A DNA stretch of 64,000 nt from Cannabis sativa (lineage: Eukaryota > Streptophyta > Magnoliopsida > Rosales > Cannabaceae). Position 1 is the stretch's first letter. Each line of letters opens with the position of its first letter. The translations under genes were made by a program, and so were the position numbers. The stretch covers positions 14,004,812 through 14,068,811 of the forward strand of contig NC_083604.1 of NCBI RefSeq assembly GCF_029168945.1, in the 5' to 3' direction. The notes beneath the pieces are model-generated. The model did no database searches, was not told the origin of the DNA, and was given only the letters and a program-made list of their open reading frames with translations. This document shows positions 11,411 through 23,639 of this stretch, piece by piece.

Positions 11411-13302
11411 TGTTGGAATTTATTTTACCAGGATCTTAGATCTACTCACAAGTATGTTGTTTAACACCCTAAATATGAACTTTCTAAAACGATAATTAAA
11501 CACATATAAAGTTAAGAAAACCTTACATTGATGCAGCGGAATAATGTCTCCTTCCACTCAATTCTCTAACCCTTGTACCCTTTCTGTCGCAGAGTATTAT
11601 CAAGATCTGAGCCCGAATGTCCTTCTCTTTGTGTGTGATCCTTCACAGTCTTCCAATCTATGATTGAGGTACCACTTGCTGTGTGTGGGCACTACTCTAT
11701 CACTAAGGCTTGAAATTGAGAAGAGGAAAAGAGAGAGGGATAGGGTCGGCTATAGAGAGAGAAGTGGAAGGCTCAGTTTTTCTGAAGAAAAAAAAAACAA
11801 TTTTTTGACAGAAGGCTTGAAAAACTTATTATTTGACTGAGCCATCACTTTCTATTTATAGGCAACTACTAGGTTTAAGTTAGTAATTATTTGGCATTAA
11901 AATGATGAAAATATTAATTGGAAAAAGCTCACTAAGTGGCCGGCCATAGGTGTTAATGGGCCTCACTTGGATTTTGCAGTTTTCACAATTTTTATTTCTA
12001 TTTTCTCAAAAATGCCAATTTTCCAATTCTAACCTTTTAAATGCCAAAACTAATTATTTAATAACTAAAATAGATTATTAAATAATATTGTAATTTAATT
12101 TAATTATTAATTAGACATATAGGGTCTCTTAATTAATAAATAAACATAGAATCTCTTTTCTTTACAATTTCGCCCCTGCTTAGTGAAAATTCACAAATTA
12201 GACATAGTCTAACTTTAGAATTATAATTGATCAATCACAAATCAATTATTGAGTCTTACAAGCAGTATGGTCTCAACTAGAATGGGGACCATGGATCTAT
12301 ATGCTGAGCTTCCAATAAGTGAACCGAATTTACTAGGTAAATCCCTACTTATTAATTCCTCATTGAATCCACTCTTAGAACTTAGAATTGCACTCTCAGA
12401 CTTATATAGAGCATATAATATATTCCACGATATAGATATGCTATCTCATTTAACCATTGTTATAATCTTACTGTGATCAAAGATCCTCTATATAGATGAT
12501 TTACATCGAGATGGGATAATTTTACCGTTTACACCCCCTTAACGTATTTTGCCCCTTAAAACACTTAGCTACCTGTAAATGATGTTTGGTGATCTAAGAA
12601 TTAGTCACTTAAACAAGAGCTCATCCATTTACTTCTATTTAACTAAGCTCGAAGGGAATCATCACTTGACTTCTATACACCAGTAGAAGCTATAGATTCC
12701 ATATTTATGTTCAGCACTCCTACTCAATCATACTATCATGTTCCCAAAATATACGTATCACCCTGACCCAAAAGTAGGCTTAACTAATAAATCAAAGAAC
12801 ATGAATAGCACTCCTGAGTTGAGCCTAAGCATATCAGGATTTAGATTCTTTTAATCTTAAGATCAACTACTGATATTGACTTGGAAAGATACAACGGTAA
12901 GTTTATAATATCTTAACTAAGTTCAATATTGGTCTAGTCCAATGTATACTCCATACATTCGAAACTAGTATACTTTACCAATGTCCTGGAAAGAACATAA
13001 CACTTACTCCAAGTGTAAGTACACATCATCGATGATTATCACATCAGTGTAAATCCAAAACACTGATGAAACAGGGACTTAGTCTTTTGAATCATATAAT
13101 CACAATCACATTCCACTGTGTTGACAATACTGTAGTTGTGAATAAACATATGATCTGGACTTAACTGATTTTGTGTATAAATATAATAAACATATTAAAC
13201 CATAAGCATGTAAAATTCATGCAAACATAAATCACTTCAAATTTCTTACATTGATAACTAATCAGATTGTAAAGGGTTTTATTTAGGGCACAAAACCCAA
13301 CA
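11411..13302 (-). repeat. solo LTR of Copia family B, inserted in element A
   Basis: 1892 bp on the minus strand, beginning TGTTGGGTTTTGTGCCC and ending ATTCCAACA in its own orientation. It is flanked by the exact 5-bp duplication CTTTC (11406-11410 and 13303-13307). It matches the LTRs at 25357, 33636 and 35555. TATA box on the minus strand at 11853-11860. No internal sequence is present, so it is the product of LTR-LTR recombination. Confidence 0.95.
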
Positions 13303-13343
13303 CTTTCAATGTTAGCAATAATAAAGCATCTAGTTCCACTTAT

Positions 13344-15896
13344 ATGATTGAGCATGATTCTTTATTTTTGTGGCATCTTAGATTAGCTCATATCGGTTTT
13401 TCAACTATGAAAAGAGTTAAAAAATGTGGTATGATTGATTGTGATATAAGAAATTATGGTAAATGTGAAACTTGTGTAAAAGCAAAGATGGCTAAAAAAC
13501 CTTTTCCAAATGTTGAAAGAAATTCAAATTTGTTAGATTTAATTCATAGTGATTTATGTGAATTAAATGAAATTCTAACTAGAGGTGGTAAAAGGTATTT
13601 CATTACTTTTATTGATGATTATAGTAGATATACTTATGTATATTTGTTAAAGCATAAGGATGAGGCCTTTAATGCTTTTAAGATTTTCAAAGCGGAGGTT
13701 GAAAATCAACTCAACATGAAAATAAAAGTGTTGAGAAGTGATAGAGGAGGTGAATACTTCTCTAATGAATTTACTCATTTTTGTGAGGAAAATGGTATAA
13801 TTCATGAGAGTTCGGCACCACATACACCACAACAAAATGGTGTAGCCGAAAGGAAGAATAGAACATTTCTTGAAATGGTCAATTCTATGATAGTGCACTC
13901 CAAGTTGAACAACAACTTATGGGGGGAGGTACTTTTAACCGCATGTCATATTCTTAATAGAATACCTATGAAGAAAAATGACATGTCTCCATATGAGTTA
14001 TGGAGAGGAAGAAAACCAAATATTGGTTACTTCAAAGTGTGGGGGTGTCTTGCTTATTGTAAGAAGACCGAACCAAATAGAACCAAGTTGGGTTCAAGGG
14101 CCATAAAAAGTGCATTTGTTGGTTATGCCAACAATAGTAAGGCATATAGGCTATTGGATGTGGAATCCAATGTTGTAATTGAATCTAGAGAAGTAGAATT
14201 TTTTGAGAATAAGTTGTATGAGGACAACTCTCAAAATTCTACACCTCTAGGTGAGAATATCTTATATAAAAATAATTCTCAAGCTTATACTTCTAAAAGA
14301 GGATCTCAAGAGGAGAATTCTGCTAAAGTTGTAGAACAACCCATTGAACCTAGGAGAGGTCAAAGGGTAAGAAAAAAGAAAAGTCTAAATAAGGATGAAA
14401 TAGATTCTCAATTAATTTCTTTCTACGTGGTAGAAGGAACTAGAGAAGAAGTAATAAGGAAAATTCCATTAATACTTCTTATTGAGGATGATCCTAAGAC
14501 TTTTCTAGAAGCCATGCAATCTAGAGATAGTGCATTTTGGAGAGAAGCAGTTGATGATGAGATGGACTCAATTCTCTCCAATGACACGTATGAAGTTGTG
14601 GATCTTCCGCAAGGATGCAAAGAAATTTGGTGTAAGTGGATATTTAGAAAGAAATATCACACTGATGGCTCTATACAAACCTTTAAAGCTAGGTTAGTAG
14701 CTAAAGGTTTTAGGCAAAAGGAGGGTATTGATTATTTTGATACTTATGCTCCTGTTGCTAGAACAACTACCATAAGGGTGTTGTGTGCATTGGCTTCATT
14801 ACACAACTTGTATGTTCATCAAATGGATGTAAAAACGGCATTCCTAAATGGTGACCTTGATGAGGAGGTCTATATGGAACAACCCGAGGGGTTTGTCCTA
14901 CCAAACAATGAACATAAAGTGTGTAAGTTGAAGAAATCCTTATATGGATTAAAGCAAGCTCCGAAACAATGGCATGTCAAGTTTGACAATGCTATTCTTT
15001 CAAATGGCTTTAGGCATAACAATGGAGACAAGTGTTTGTATTCAAAAACTTGTAAAAATTATGTGATAATTGTTTGCCTATATGTTGATGACATGTTAAT
15101 CCTTAGTGATAACATGAAAGGAATAGAAGAAACTAAGAGGTTTCTTTCTTCAACCTTTAAAATGAAAGACCTTGGAGAAGTGGATACTATTTTGGGTATC
15201 AAAGTTACAAGGCATAGTGGGGGTTTTGCTTTAGGGCAAGCACACTATATTGAGAAAGTGTTGAATAAGTTTAGCCATATAAAAGCTAAAGAGGCCAACA
15301 CACCATTCGATCATAGTAAATCACTAGTTAAAAATAGTGGTAGAGTAGTGACTCAATTGGAGTATGCAAGTGCTATAGGGAGCTTTATGTACGCTTCCCA
15401 ATGTACAAGGCCCGATATATCATTTGCGGTGAGTAAACTTAGTAGGTTTACTAGTAATCCAAGTGTGGATCATTGGAAGGCAATAGGGAGAGTTTTGGGT
15501 TATCTAAAGAAAACCAAAAACCTATGCTTTCACTACTCCAAATTTCCTTCAATTTTAAAAGGATATACCGATGCAAGTTGGATAGCCAACCTTGGGGATA
15601 ATTTGTCCACAACAGGTTGGGTATTTACCCTAGGTGGAGGGGCGGTTTCTTGGGGGTCTAAGAAACAAACTTGCATTTCTCATTCCACAATGGAAGCGGA
15701 GTTTATAGCTCTAGCTGCCACTAGGAAAGAGGCCGAATGGTTAAGAGATCTCTTGATTGAGATTCCAATTGTCAAAGAGGATGTATCTACAATATCGATA
15801 CATTGTGATAGCCAAGCAACATTGGCTAGAGCATATAGTGGAGTATACAATGGGAAGTCTAGACACATTAGTCTAAGACATGGATATGTAAGTTAG
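13344..15896 (+). pseudogene. integrase, reverse transcriptase and RNase H of Copia element A
   Basis: 850 codons. The GAG-pre-integrase zinc finger has H11, H16, C41, C44; the integrase core has D70, D133 and E169. RT has KTAFLNGDL and the catalytic YVDD at residues 580-583 (codon 15081). RNase H has the motif STMEAEFIAL and the closing HCDSQATLA. The frame is open upstream to 13308, where the solo LTR ends, and it is in register with the gag frame once that insert is discounted. The TAG at 15894-15896 is premature: 48 more codons (ENLADPFTKPL) follow in frame to the TGA at 16041. Function would be cDNA synthesis and integration. Confidence 0.93.
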
Positions 15897-16043
15897 TTGA
15901 TTCAAAGAGGAGTCATCTCAATATCCTATGTGAGATCAAGTGAAAACTTGGCGGATCCGTTTACGAAGCCACTAACTAGAGATTTAGTGGAAAAGACTTC
16001 TAAAGGGATGGGACTAAAACTCCCTAAATCGGTTCACAATTGA

Positions 16044-16652
16044 GGGTAACCTATCTTAATACTAGTAACTTTACTAGTGTTAGGTTCAATAGGTAAGAAC
16101 AAATCAATGTGTGAACAAATGTGATAAGTACTATATGTCCCATCTTACAAATTTGTTAAGTACTTAGTGAGTTACCAATTTGAGGGTTAGACTTTTAAAA
16201 TCTTTAATAGAATTCAGTTTGGAAAACAAGTATTTTGGTAACAAATACTGTAAGAATTCTACCTATATTGACCTAAGGGTGGTGCCACCCTAAATGAGAA
16301 GTAGGGAGTATATTTTTTCAAAAGGTCAATGAATGGAATGTGGACAAGGCCATTAACGGTGCAAAGCGAGACATGAGGTCTTGGGTGAACCTTGCAAAAG
16401 TGTGTGTGTCATCACCGTTTTATTATAAAGAAAAGTTGGTTCAATGCCTTGTCAACTAAATTTTCAATAAAATTTGTGATGATTACACTATAGTAAAGTT
16501 CAAGTTGAAAGACACTTTACTTTATGCACTTGAGCAAAGTCTCTATGGATGGTGTTGATTTATTCAATCAAAGTGGGGGATATATAAGATATTTTGATTG
16601 ATTAAATAAAGTGTTACAATGAGATGTCACAAATTTTAATCTAGTGGGGGAA
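16044..16652 (+). other. 3' untranslated region and polypurine tract of element A
   Basis: No coding potential. It ends in the purine tract AGTGGGGGA (16644-16652) just before the LTR, with a second purine-rich run AAAGTGGGGGA near 16570. Either could prime plus-strand DNA. Confidence 0.7.
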
Positions 16653-16993
16653 TGTTATATATTTGTTATTTAACAAATATATAATGAAGATTAAAATGTG
16701 ACATATTATATATTAATATGAGATTAATATATATTATGTGTTGGAGGTTATATTATATCATTATAGTATAATAATACACATAAATTGTAACAAATGAGGA
16801 GTTACAAATCTAAAATAGATTGTAACCTAAGGATCAAACATTGATAAATATGTAATTATGTGAGTTGTTACATATGGGAGTTATGGAATTAATGGGATAA
16901 GTTTCTAGCTGTTAGAAACTGTTACAATACTCAATTATATCATTTAAATGGGTATTGGGACGTTGGGAAATGATTTAACTCGGAGAGGAGTTA
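16653..16993 (+). repeat. 3' LTR of element A, first part
   Basis: It matches 8971-9313 of the 5' LTR and is interrupted after GGAGAGGAGTTA by the TGTAATACCC element. Confidence 0.93.
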
Positions 16994-19806
16994 TGTAATA
17001 CCCGGTAAAAATATACATATATTTTAAATTTTAATCGTTATACAATTTGTGTGAGAATAAATATTCATTTATTTCTACTAATAGTGAATAGAGACTATTG
17101 CTTAAAATAGTATTGATAGATTTCTAAACATAGTTGAAATTATAGTAAGTGTCAAGGTAAAATTATGGTGTTTTTACGAATTAGGATAATTACTCAATTA
17201 AAGCCCAATATGAAAGTCTATTAGAGTTAGAGGAAATTACACTCTATACCCTTTTTATATTGTCCTATTTTATTTTTACCTTCTTTTTTAAAATCTATCA
17301 TTTTTACCTCTTTTATTAAACATTGTACCAATTTTGCCCCTGTCACTTCAAGATACTCTCCATGTGATTCTCTTATGTAAGGGTATTTTGGGTACAATAC
17401 ATATAAAAAGAGGTATGTTTCAAATAAATATAAAATTAGAGGTAAATTTGATTAATTGATGAATAAAAGAGGCATTTTTCAACTTACCCCTTAGAGTTTT
17501 ATAGATTATTTAGTGGGTTTAGTCTATTGTATGAAGTGCATTAAATAACATTATAATGGAATTAATGTCACAAAAATTCGTAGGTTTTGATAAATTCGCA
17601 GGATTAAAAACTGTTTTACTAAAATGATCATATCTAGAGTTTTAGAGCTCCGATTGAGGTGATTCCAGTGGCGTTGGAAAGATAATTCAAAGATCTATAA
17701 ATTTTGTAGAAATAGTTATATCATAATTCGGAATTTTTCTAGGTGAAAACGGAGCCTAAAGTTACGAAATAAAGGGCTTACTTTTAAAATTTAAAAATTT
17801 AGATATTTGTTGATTTAATAATATTTTAGCATTTTATTATATATTATTATTTTTAGTTAACCTAAACCTATCAGAATACAATATCTCATAATCTTTTTAT
17901 CAAACCCTAAACTATCATAGTTTTATTTTTCCTCTCCAAACCAATTAGTCAAATCCTCATTCTTCTTCATGTTTGCTCCTCTCAAACCTTCCACAATTCT
18001 TCTTATTTTCTACCTTCATTCTTAAAGTTTTGGATTTATAATCAAGGCTTGCGGGCTTGAGACATCAAATAGAAATATGTGAAGAGGTATGAAATATTTT
18101 CTTGCTCAATAATGCTAAATGTTATCTAGGGTTCGGATCCATTATATTTTTTCGTTTTTCAGAAAAACAAGTTTCAGTAAAGTGATGATATCTCTCTTGA
18201 TATTGATCCGTTTTTAGAGATTTTTATATCGTTGGAAAGATTATTCGATTTCCCATACGTTTTATGAAGAAACTTTTTGTTAATTCGAAGTCATACTATG
18301 TCAAAAAGTTAGTTTTATTGAATATCATGTGATTCGTTTCTTGAATCTTGTTCTTGCAAAACTGTTTTGGTAAAATTGTAATATCTCTTTGTAATATAAT
18401 TCCAATTTCAAAGATTTTGGTATCATTGGAAAGGGAATTTAATTTCCTAAAACTTTGATGAAGATGTTATCTTCTAGTTCTGAACCATTCAATGTCAAAA
18501 GTTTGTATTTTTGCTAAGTTGTGTAATTCGTTACTCCATATTCTTTCTCAGAAATAGTTTCAGTAAAACAATCATAACTCCCTCAGTTTTAATCCATTTT
18601 TAATGATCTTTATATCATTGGAAAGATAATGAAATTTTCTATAATTTTTATGAAGACAACTTTCATTGAATTAGTATATTTGTTGGTCAAAAATAGTGAT
18701 CTTTCTGCTGTACTGTAAGAGTACGAATTTTAATGTTAGGGCCTTGAACCATGTGTTGTTATAGGTAGTAGTGACGAGATAACAAGTCTTAAGCAGTGGG
18801 ATTTGAGGATCTTGTCCTCAACAAGAAAATTTATTGAGGTGCTTGGAGTAGCAAGAAGGTGTTCTTAACAACTGAGGTAAGAAGAGTGGACATCTGTGCA
18901 CACGGTGTATGTTGAAACATACAACTGTATTATGGGTTTGTATTTACATGTTTTATTCTATGGTAGATTGTTGTTTTATGCTAATGTTATTAGTGTGTGA
19001 TAGTGATAAGGCTTTTGACTGTTTGTGTGATGATAGCACTTATAGGATAGGTTTTCTGCTGCTGGTGTGAGCATAGCACTGCAGGATATATTTTTGGCTG
19101 CTTGTATGGGTTTACTTGTAGGTTATCCTATCATGGGTGAGTACAACTTGTGATAAGGGATTGCCCTATTGGATGCCGAGTGTGAGAACAGCACAAGGCA
19201 GGGAAAGTTACACTTCATGTTTGATCAACATGAGTGGGAGTAGATTATCGTATGTGAGGACAATGTGCGATAAGATACTATGTGTTATGTGTGTGAGTAT
19301 AACATGCATTAAGATTACATTGTGATGTGATGTTATATTGTATTTGAGAATAGTATGTGATATGATATGTTGGTATATGTATGCAAGTATGGTATGAATT
19401 GATTTGATGTTGTGATATTGTTATACTTATGACTATGTTATCTGGTTTGGGGGGGGGGGGGGGTTATGTCCTACATAGCTCTTCTTACTGGGCGTTAGCT
19501 CACGGGTACTCTGTGTGCAGGTAAAGGCAAAACTATATAGTGAGGGTGGCGAGCTCGAGGCGTGGATTACATGTTAGGGGATTGTCACGATGTTTTGGTT
19601 TAAAAATATTTCATTTAAGATTATGATTCAAATAGTTTTTGTAAAGCTTTATATTTTAAGGTTATGAATAAATAAATGTTTTGTTTTAAAAATAATGAGA
19701 TCTCATGCTTAGTTATTTTTCATTAAAGAAGTCTTTTATTGTCTTTATCTTAAATGGTTTTAAACGGACTAGCTAGTGTGACGTCTCGGGAAATCGGGGC
19801 GTTACA
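16994..19806 (+). repeat. 2.8-kb solo LTR, chromovirus (Tekay-like) type, inserted in the 3' LTR of element A
   Basis: It starts TGTAATACCCGG and ends GGGGCGTTACA, with an exact 5-bp duplication AGTTA at 16989-16993 and 19807-19811. No protein domain is inside. TGTAA-type ends, a length above 2.5 kb and the passage GTTAGCTCACGGGTACTC...AGGTAAAGGCAAA near the 3' end are typical of long chromovirus LTRs. The lineage is an inference; the solo-LTR call is firm. It contains a G15 run at about 19449-19463. Confidence 0.85.
17229..17490 (+). mobile_element. 262-bp MITE-like insertion inside the 2.8-kb solo LTR
   Basis: Flanked by the exact 8-bp direct repeat TTAGAGTT (17221-17228 and 17491-17498). 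The sequence recurs in reverse at 7465-7730. Terminal inverted repeats are weak (AGAGGAAATT against GGGGTAAGTT). An 8-bp duplication would fit a hAT-type MITE, with low certainty. Confidence 0.65.
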
Positions 19807-20623
19807 AGTTACATTTTGAGTTCTTAGGAAACAATTGTTTAATAGTTGTTTGTATGTTGTTTTATGGTTGTTTTCGAACATCTGGAACCAGATTTTTAAA
19901 AACGTTCATAAACGTATACAAATTAATTGAGCATGTTTCCAGCTCTCTTGTCCAACGTTTTTATCCCATTAAACACAAATTAATGTGTTGGTAACAGCCA
20001 TGTGATGAAGGAATTTGACTTTCAAATGTGATCCTCAAAACACTATAAATAGAGGGCTTTGGTTCACTTGTAGACAACAACAATTTTCTATCTTCTAAAC
20101 ACTAAGCTAGAAAATATTGAGATGCTTGTTTATTCCTAAAAGCATTTCCATTCTACTCCCTAAGTGTTTTTTATAGGGGGAAATAAGCTTTTTGGAAAAA
20201 GGTGTTTAAACCTTATTCAAGCCTTTGGTGATCCCCCATTGCTTACTTGAGTTTTTCATCTTCTTTTTCCTATTTATTTTCTGCCTCTTCTTCTCTTTAT
20301 TATATATACATATATTATATCTCTTCTATATTCACTAAGATATATATATATACTATATATCTACTATATATCATTCATATATATATCTCTTTATTATATA
20401 TATATATTCTCTTTTTGCTTTTACATTTATGTGTATATATTTGCATTGAGTTGTATCTTTGTCCTTATCTTTTCTTTCTCTTTATTTGTATTTTGTGCTT
20501 TGGGATTGTAACTTTTATTTAATCTATAGTCCTTGTAATTTTGTTGCATAGAGTTGTAATTTTCTTGGTCTTTTTATTCATCTTATTGTTATTCTTCTAT
20601 TGATATCTCATATTTTCCTAACA
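19807..20623 (+). repeat. 3' LTR of element A, second part
   Basis: It continues the LTR from the duplicated AGTTA to the end TTTTCCTAACA and matches 9309-10125 of the 5' LTR. TATA box at 20044-20051. The element's target duplication ACCCA follows at 20624. Confidence 0.93.
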
Positions 20624-20975
20624 ACCCATATATTGCATAACCGCATCACTTAATCAAGTGAACCCGTGCCAAAACTTGGCACCTATATATCGCATAACTG
20701 CATCACCTAATCAGGTGAACCTGTGTCATAATCTGGCACCCATATATCGCATAATCGCATAACCTAATTAGGTGAGCCTGTACCAAAACATGGCACCAAC
20801 ATATATTGCATAAACGCATCACCTAATTAGGTGAGCCATGCCAAAACCTGGCACCCATATATTGCATAATCATATCACCTAATCAGATGAGCCCGTGCCA
20901 AAACCCAACACCAACATATCGCATCGCCTAATCAAACGAGCTCGTACCATAGCTTGGCACTCACATGTCACTGCC
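20624..20975. repeat. 57-bp minisatellite, right part (about six units)
   Basis: Five near-complete units of 57-58 bp and one shortened unit, each starting ACCCATATAT or a variant. Each unit holds two short palindromes: CACCTAATCAGGTG, and GTGCC with GGCAC separated by a seven-base loop. Units differ by several bases, so the array is not young. It is not a CRISPR array. Confidence 0.85.
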
Positions 20976-21379
20976 GCCCATGCCTAATCAGGCATCGCCA
21001 ACAGGTTGAAACCTAACAACGGTTTTAGTTTATAGTCATGACTTATTACGGTTGTCTCCCAGGAACAACCTGAATACCTCTCGGTATACATACATTGTCT
21101 CCTATGGGTTCAACTTCGTACTTACATGAACATTATATTCCGAAACAATTCATGCACTTGCAAGTATAAATATTACAATACCCTGTTTTGGATACAACAG
21201 TAGCTATCTCAATGAACTTCTTATACTATTATATTTATTTTCTTAAATTTTGTGTTTTTTTAATTTATTTTAAGACTTTGTAATGATATGACTCTTTTGT
21301 CACATTTTAAAAGTCTCACATTACTAAAAAAAAATATTTATGGTGTATGATATAAATAAATAATTTATTTTACTACTTG
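20976..21379. other. intergenic DNA without recognised features
   Basis: Moderately AT-rich, no open frame of note and no repeat ends seen. Confidence 0.5.
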
Positions 21380-21384
21380 TAGGT

Positions 21385-21705
21385 GGCGTTTGGTTGGAGG
21401 TAATGAAATGGAATGGAATGGAAAGGAAACAATTTATATTCCATTCATTTGTTTGGTTGCATTTTAAAGTATTGGAATAGCATTCCAATGGAATGCTCTT
21501 TCTACCATTTTGGTAGAATGGCTATTCCATTTTAAAAAGAAAGGAATGACCATTCCAATGTAACAAGAAAAAAAATTTAATGATTTTTTTATCAATTTTT
21601 TTTATGCATTTTAAATTTTATTTCATTCCATTCCTATTCCTATTCCTATTCCTATTCCTATTCCCATTCCCATTCCTATATTTTCATTCCTCCCAACTAA
21701 ACGCC
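21385..21705. mobile_element. MITE with GGCGTTTGGTTGG terminal inverted repeats
   Basis: The left end GGCGTTTGGTTGGAGGTAAT is matched in reverse complement by the right end ATTCCTCCCAACTAAACGCC. The interior is built of ATTCC/GGAAT motifs that can fold back on themselves, and the right half contains an (ATTCCT)n run. The target duplication is not clear (possibly TAG on each side), so the superfamily is left open. Confidence 0.75.
21624..21680. repeat. (ATTCCT)n microsatellite
   Basis: Tandem ATTCCT with some ATTCCC units, inside the right half of the MITE. Confidence 0.85.
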
Positions 21706-21724
21706 TCTTAGTATAATCTATTTA

Positions 21725-22068
21725 GGGTAAATACTATTTTAGACCCTGTGTTTTGTTAAATGACAAAATAGACCCTGTATTTTCCAAAATAGTAAAAATA
21801 GAACCATGAGCTTAATTTTTGACAACTTTTTTTTTTAATATAATCAACTTGAAAATAATTCCTAATATGAAGAGATACAGAAAATATAAACAATTTTGTC
21901 ATAACACTTTTAGATCAGATTATAATTAAATTTTGTTTTGACAAAAAATCAATTCAGAGTCCTATTTGTATCATTTTAGAAAATATAGTGTCTATTTTGT
22001 CATTTAACAAAACAGAGGGTCCAATTGATAACTTTTACAAAATACAGGATCCAAAATAGTATTTACCC
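21725..22068. mobile_element. 344-bp Mutator-type MITE
   Basis: Ends GGGTAAATACTATTTT and, in reverse complement, the same sequence; the similarity extends through about 30 bases (GACCCTGT against GATCCTGT). Flanked by the exact 9-bp duplication ATCTATTTA at 21716-21724 and 22069-22077, the size expected for Mutator-like elements. Confidence 0.85.
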
Positions 22069-22398
22069 ATCTATTTATATTGGTGTGATTTATTCATTAA
22101 TTCTAAATTCGTATTTAATGAATATATTTTATTAAAATAATAAAGAAAATACATTTTAAAGAATGAGCTTTATTATTATTAAGATATTCGATCTCCATTG
22201 TTGGTTTTACATAGCGTTTGTTTTAGTGAGTAATCCTCCCTAATGGAGGAACGTTCATTAGCAAGTTCCCACCGTTTAACCTCGAAAGATAAGTAGCTTT
22301 GTAAGTGTTTTATATGGTATGGATCACCCTAATAGTGGCGACTATATTTGACTTACAAAATATGAAACAATGGTAGAAGCTCATAAGATAGAATAGCC

Positions 22399-22534
22399 TT
22401 GACTCTCGCCTAAACGGGACAACGCTGGATTCCAATCTTGATCGAATAAAAGGTTGCTAGAATGTTTAACATTTTAGATGAGTTGACAACTCTATTCAAT
22501 GGATGGTAGCTTTGACTCTCGCCTAAACGGGACA
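22399..22534 (+). promoter_or_regulatory. twin leader motif upstream of gag (copy B')
   Basis: GACTCTCGCCTAAACGGGAC occurs at 22401-22420 and again at 22514-22533, 113 bp apart. A hairpin TCCTCC-CTAAT-GGAGGA lies upstream at 22234-22250. The arrangement is conserved in elements B and C although the surrounding leader has changed. A packaging or dimerisation role is an inference. Confidence 0.6.
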
Positions 22535-22696
22535 CTGATATCAGTTTGTTGAAAACCTTAGAAATTATTTAGGATTGTATTTTTTAGTATTTTCTCTTAT
22601 CATTCCTACATGCTATGTGCTTATAATTTCTGAATTGGATTTTGTGTTAAACCATTATTGATTTCTATTTATTATTTTGTAGTATCCTGTATAACC

Positions 22697-23227
22697 ATGA
22701 TGAATTCCATGTTATCCCTCTTGACCGAAAATAAGCTAAATGGATCTAACTTTCTAAAATTGAATGAGAACATTAATATTGCTCTCATAGGAGAAAGTGC
22801 CTTGTCTGTGTTAACTGAGCCGTCTCCAGAAGTGCCGGGGGACAATGCATCCAAAGCTATGAAAGAAAAGTATGAGCGTTGGCAGAAAGCAAATGACAAA
22901 GCTCTATACTTTATGCTTTCCAGCATGGTTGACACCCTTAAAACTCGGTTTTCTAAAACCGAAAAGGCTGCTGAAGTAATGACGAAGTTAACTGAGCTAT
23001 TCGGTAGGGCATCTCTTCAGTCTCGCTTTGACGCGACTAAGAAGTACATCAATGCACGGATGGAACCCCATCAAAACGTGCGTGATCATGTTCTCCTCAT
23101 GGCAAGTTATTTCCAAGAAGCCCAGGATCATGGTGCTAAAATGGATCACACTACTCAAGTAAGTCTTATCTTGAATAGTCTGACTCCACCATTTCTGCCC
23201 TATACGTCAAATTATGTCATGAATTAA
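22697..23227 (+). pseudogene. gag fragment of family B (copy B')
   Basis: 176 codons from the first ATG of a double ATG. UBN2-type Copia Gag (LTENKLNGSNF, NVRDHVLLMASYF). The TAA at 23225-23227 interrupts it: the same frame goes on (DFHELVNDLQTYEYL) to another stop near 23426. A zinc knuckle (CFYCKRK...) then needs a frame change, and a protease trace NWIIDSGL lies at about 23581-23604. The same lesions are present in copy B, so they predate the duplication. Confidence 0.88.
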
Positions 23228-23639
23228 AAGGACATAGACTTTCATGAATTAGTCAATGACCTTCAGACATATGAATATTTAATTGGAGGTCCCAAGAAGA
23301 AAGGGAGTAAGCCTCAAAATTCTGGGAATGGTAATGGGACGGTCAAACCTGAGGCAAATGTTGGCTCTGCTTCTAAACCCAATCGAAGAAGAAGTGGAGA
23401 AACACCAAGAAGCGTGCCAAAGCCATGAAAAACAAAAAGGTTGCTGCTTCTGGTGATACACTCAAAGGAAAGTGTTTCTACTGTAAGAGAAAGGTCATTG
23501 GAAACCCCAATGTCCTAAACTTCTTGCAAAGAAACAAGGTATTTCTTTCTATAAACTTTAAGAGTTTTAGTGAATTATTATCCAATTGGATTATTGATTC
23601 TGGACTAACTTTGTTTATTTGTTTCTTCTTCTTATAGGC

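Larger units (their letters stand above)
8971..20623 (+). mobile_element. Copia element A, complete but nested and inactivated
   Basis: Two LTRs (8971-10125 and 16653-20623, the second split) begin TGTTATATATTTG and end TTTTCCTAACA. The target-site duplication ACCCA is exact at 8966-8970 and 20624-20628. Gag-protease (10169-11410) and integrase-RT-RNase H (13344-15896) are separated by a reversed solo LTR. Without insertions the element would be about 7 kb. Its LTRs differ by only scattered bases, so it is fairly young. Confidence 0.95.

Noticed and set aside
12249..12476. 75-codon frame antisense in family-B LTRs, also at 26183-26410 and 34462-34689
   Set aside because: It is retained in young near-identical LTR copies, so sharing is expected; the LTR at 35555-37439 has an indel in it and no domain is recognisable.
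20624..20975. CRISPR-like regular repeats
   Set aside because: Whole 57-bp units vary together with no unique spacers, and the setting is a plant genome.
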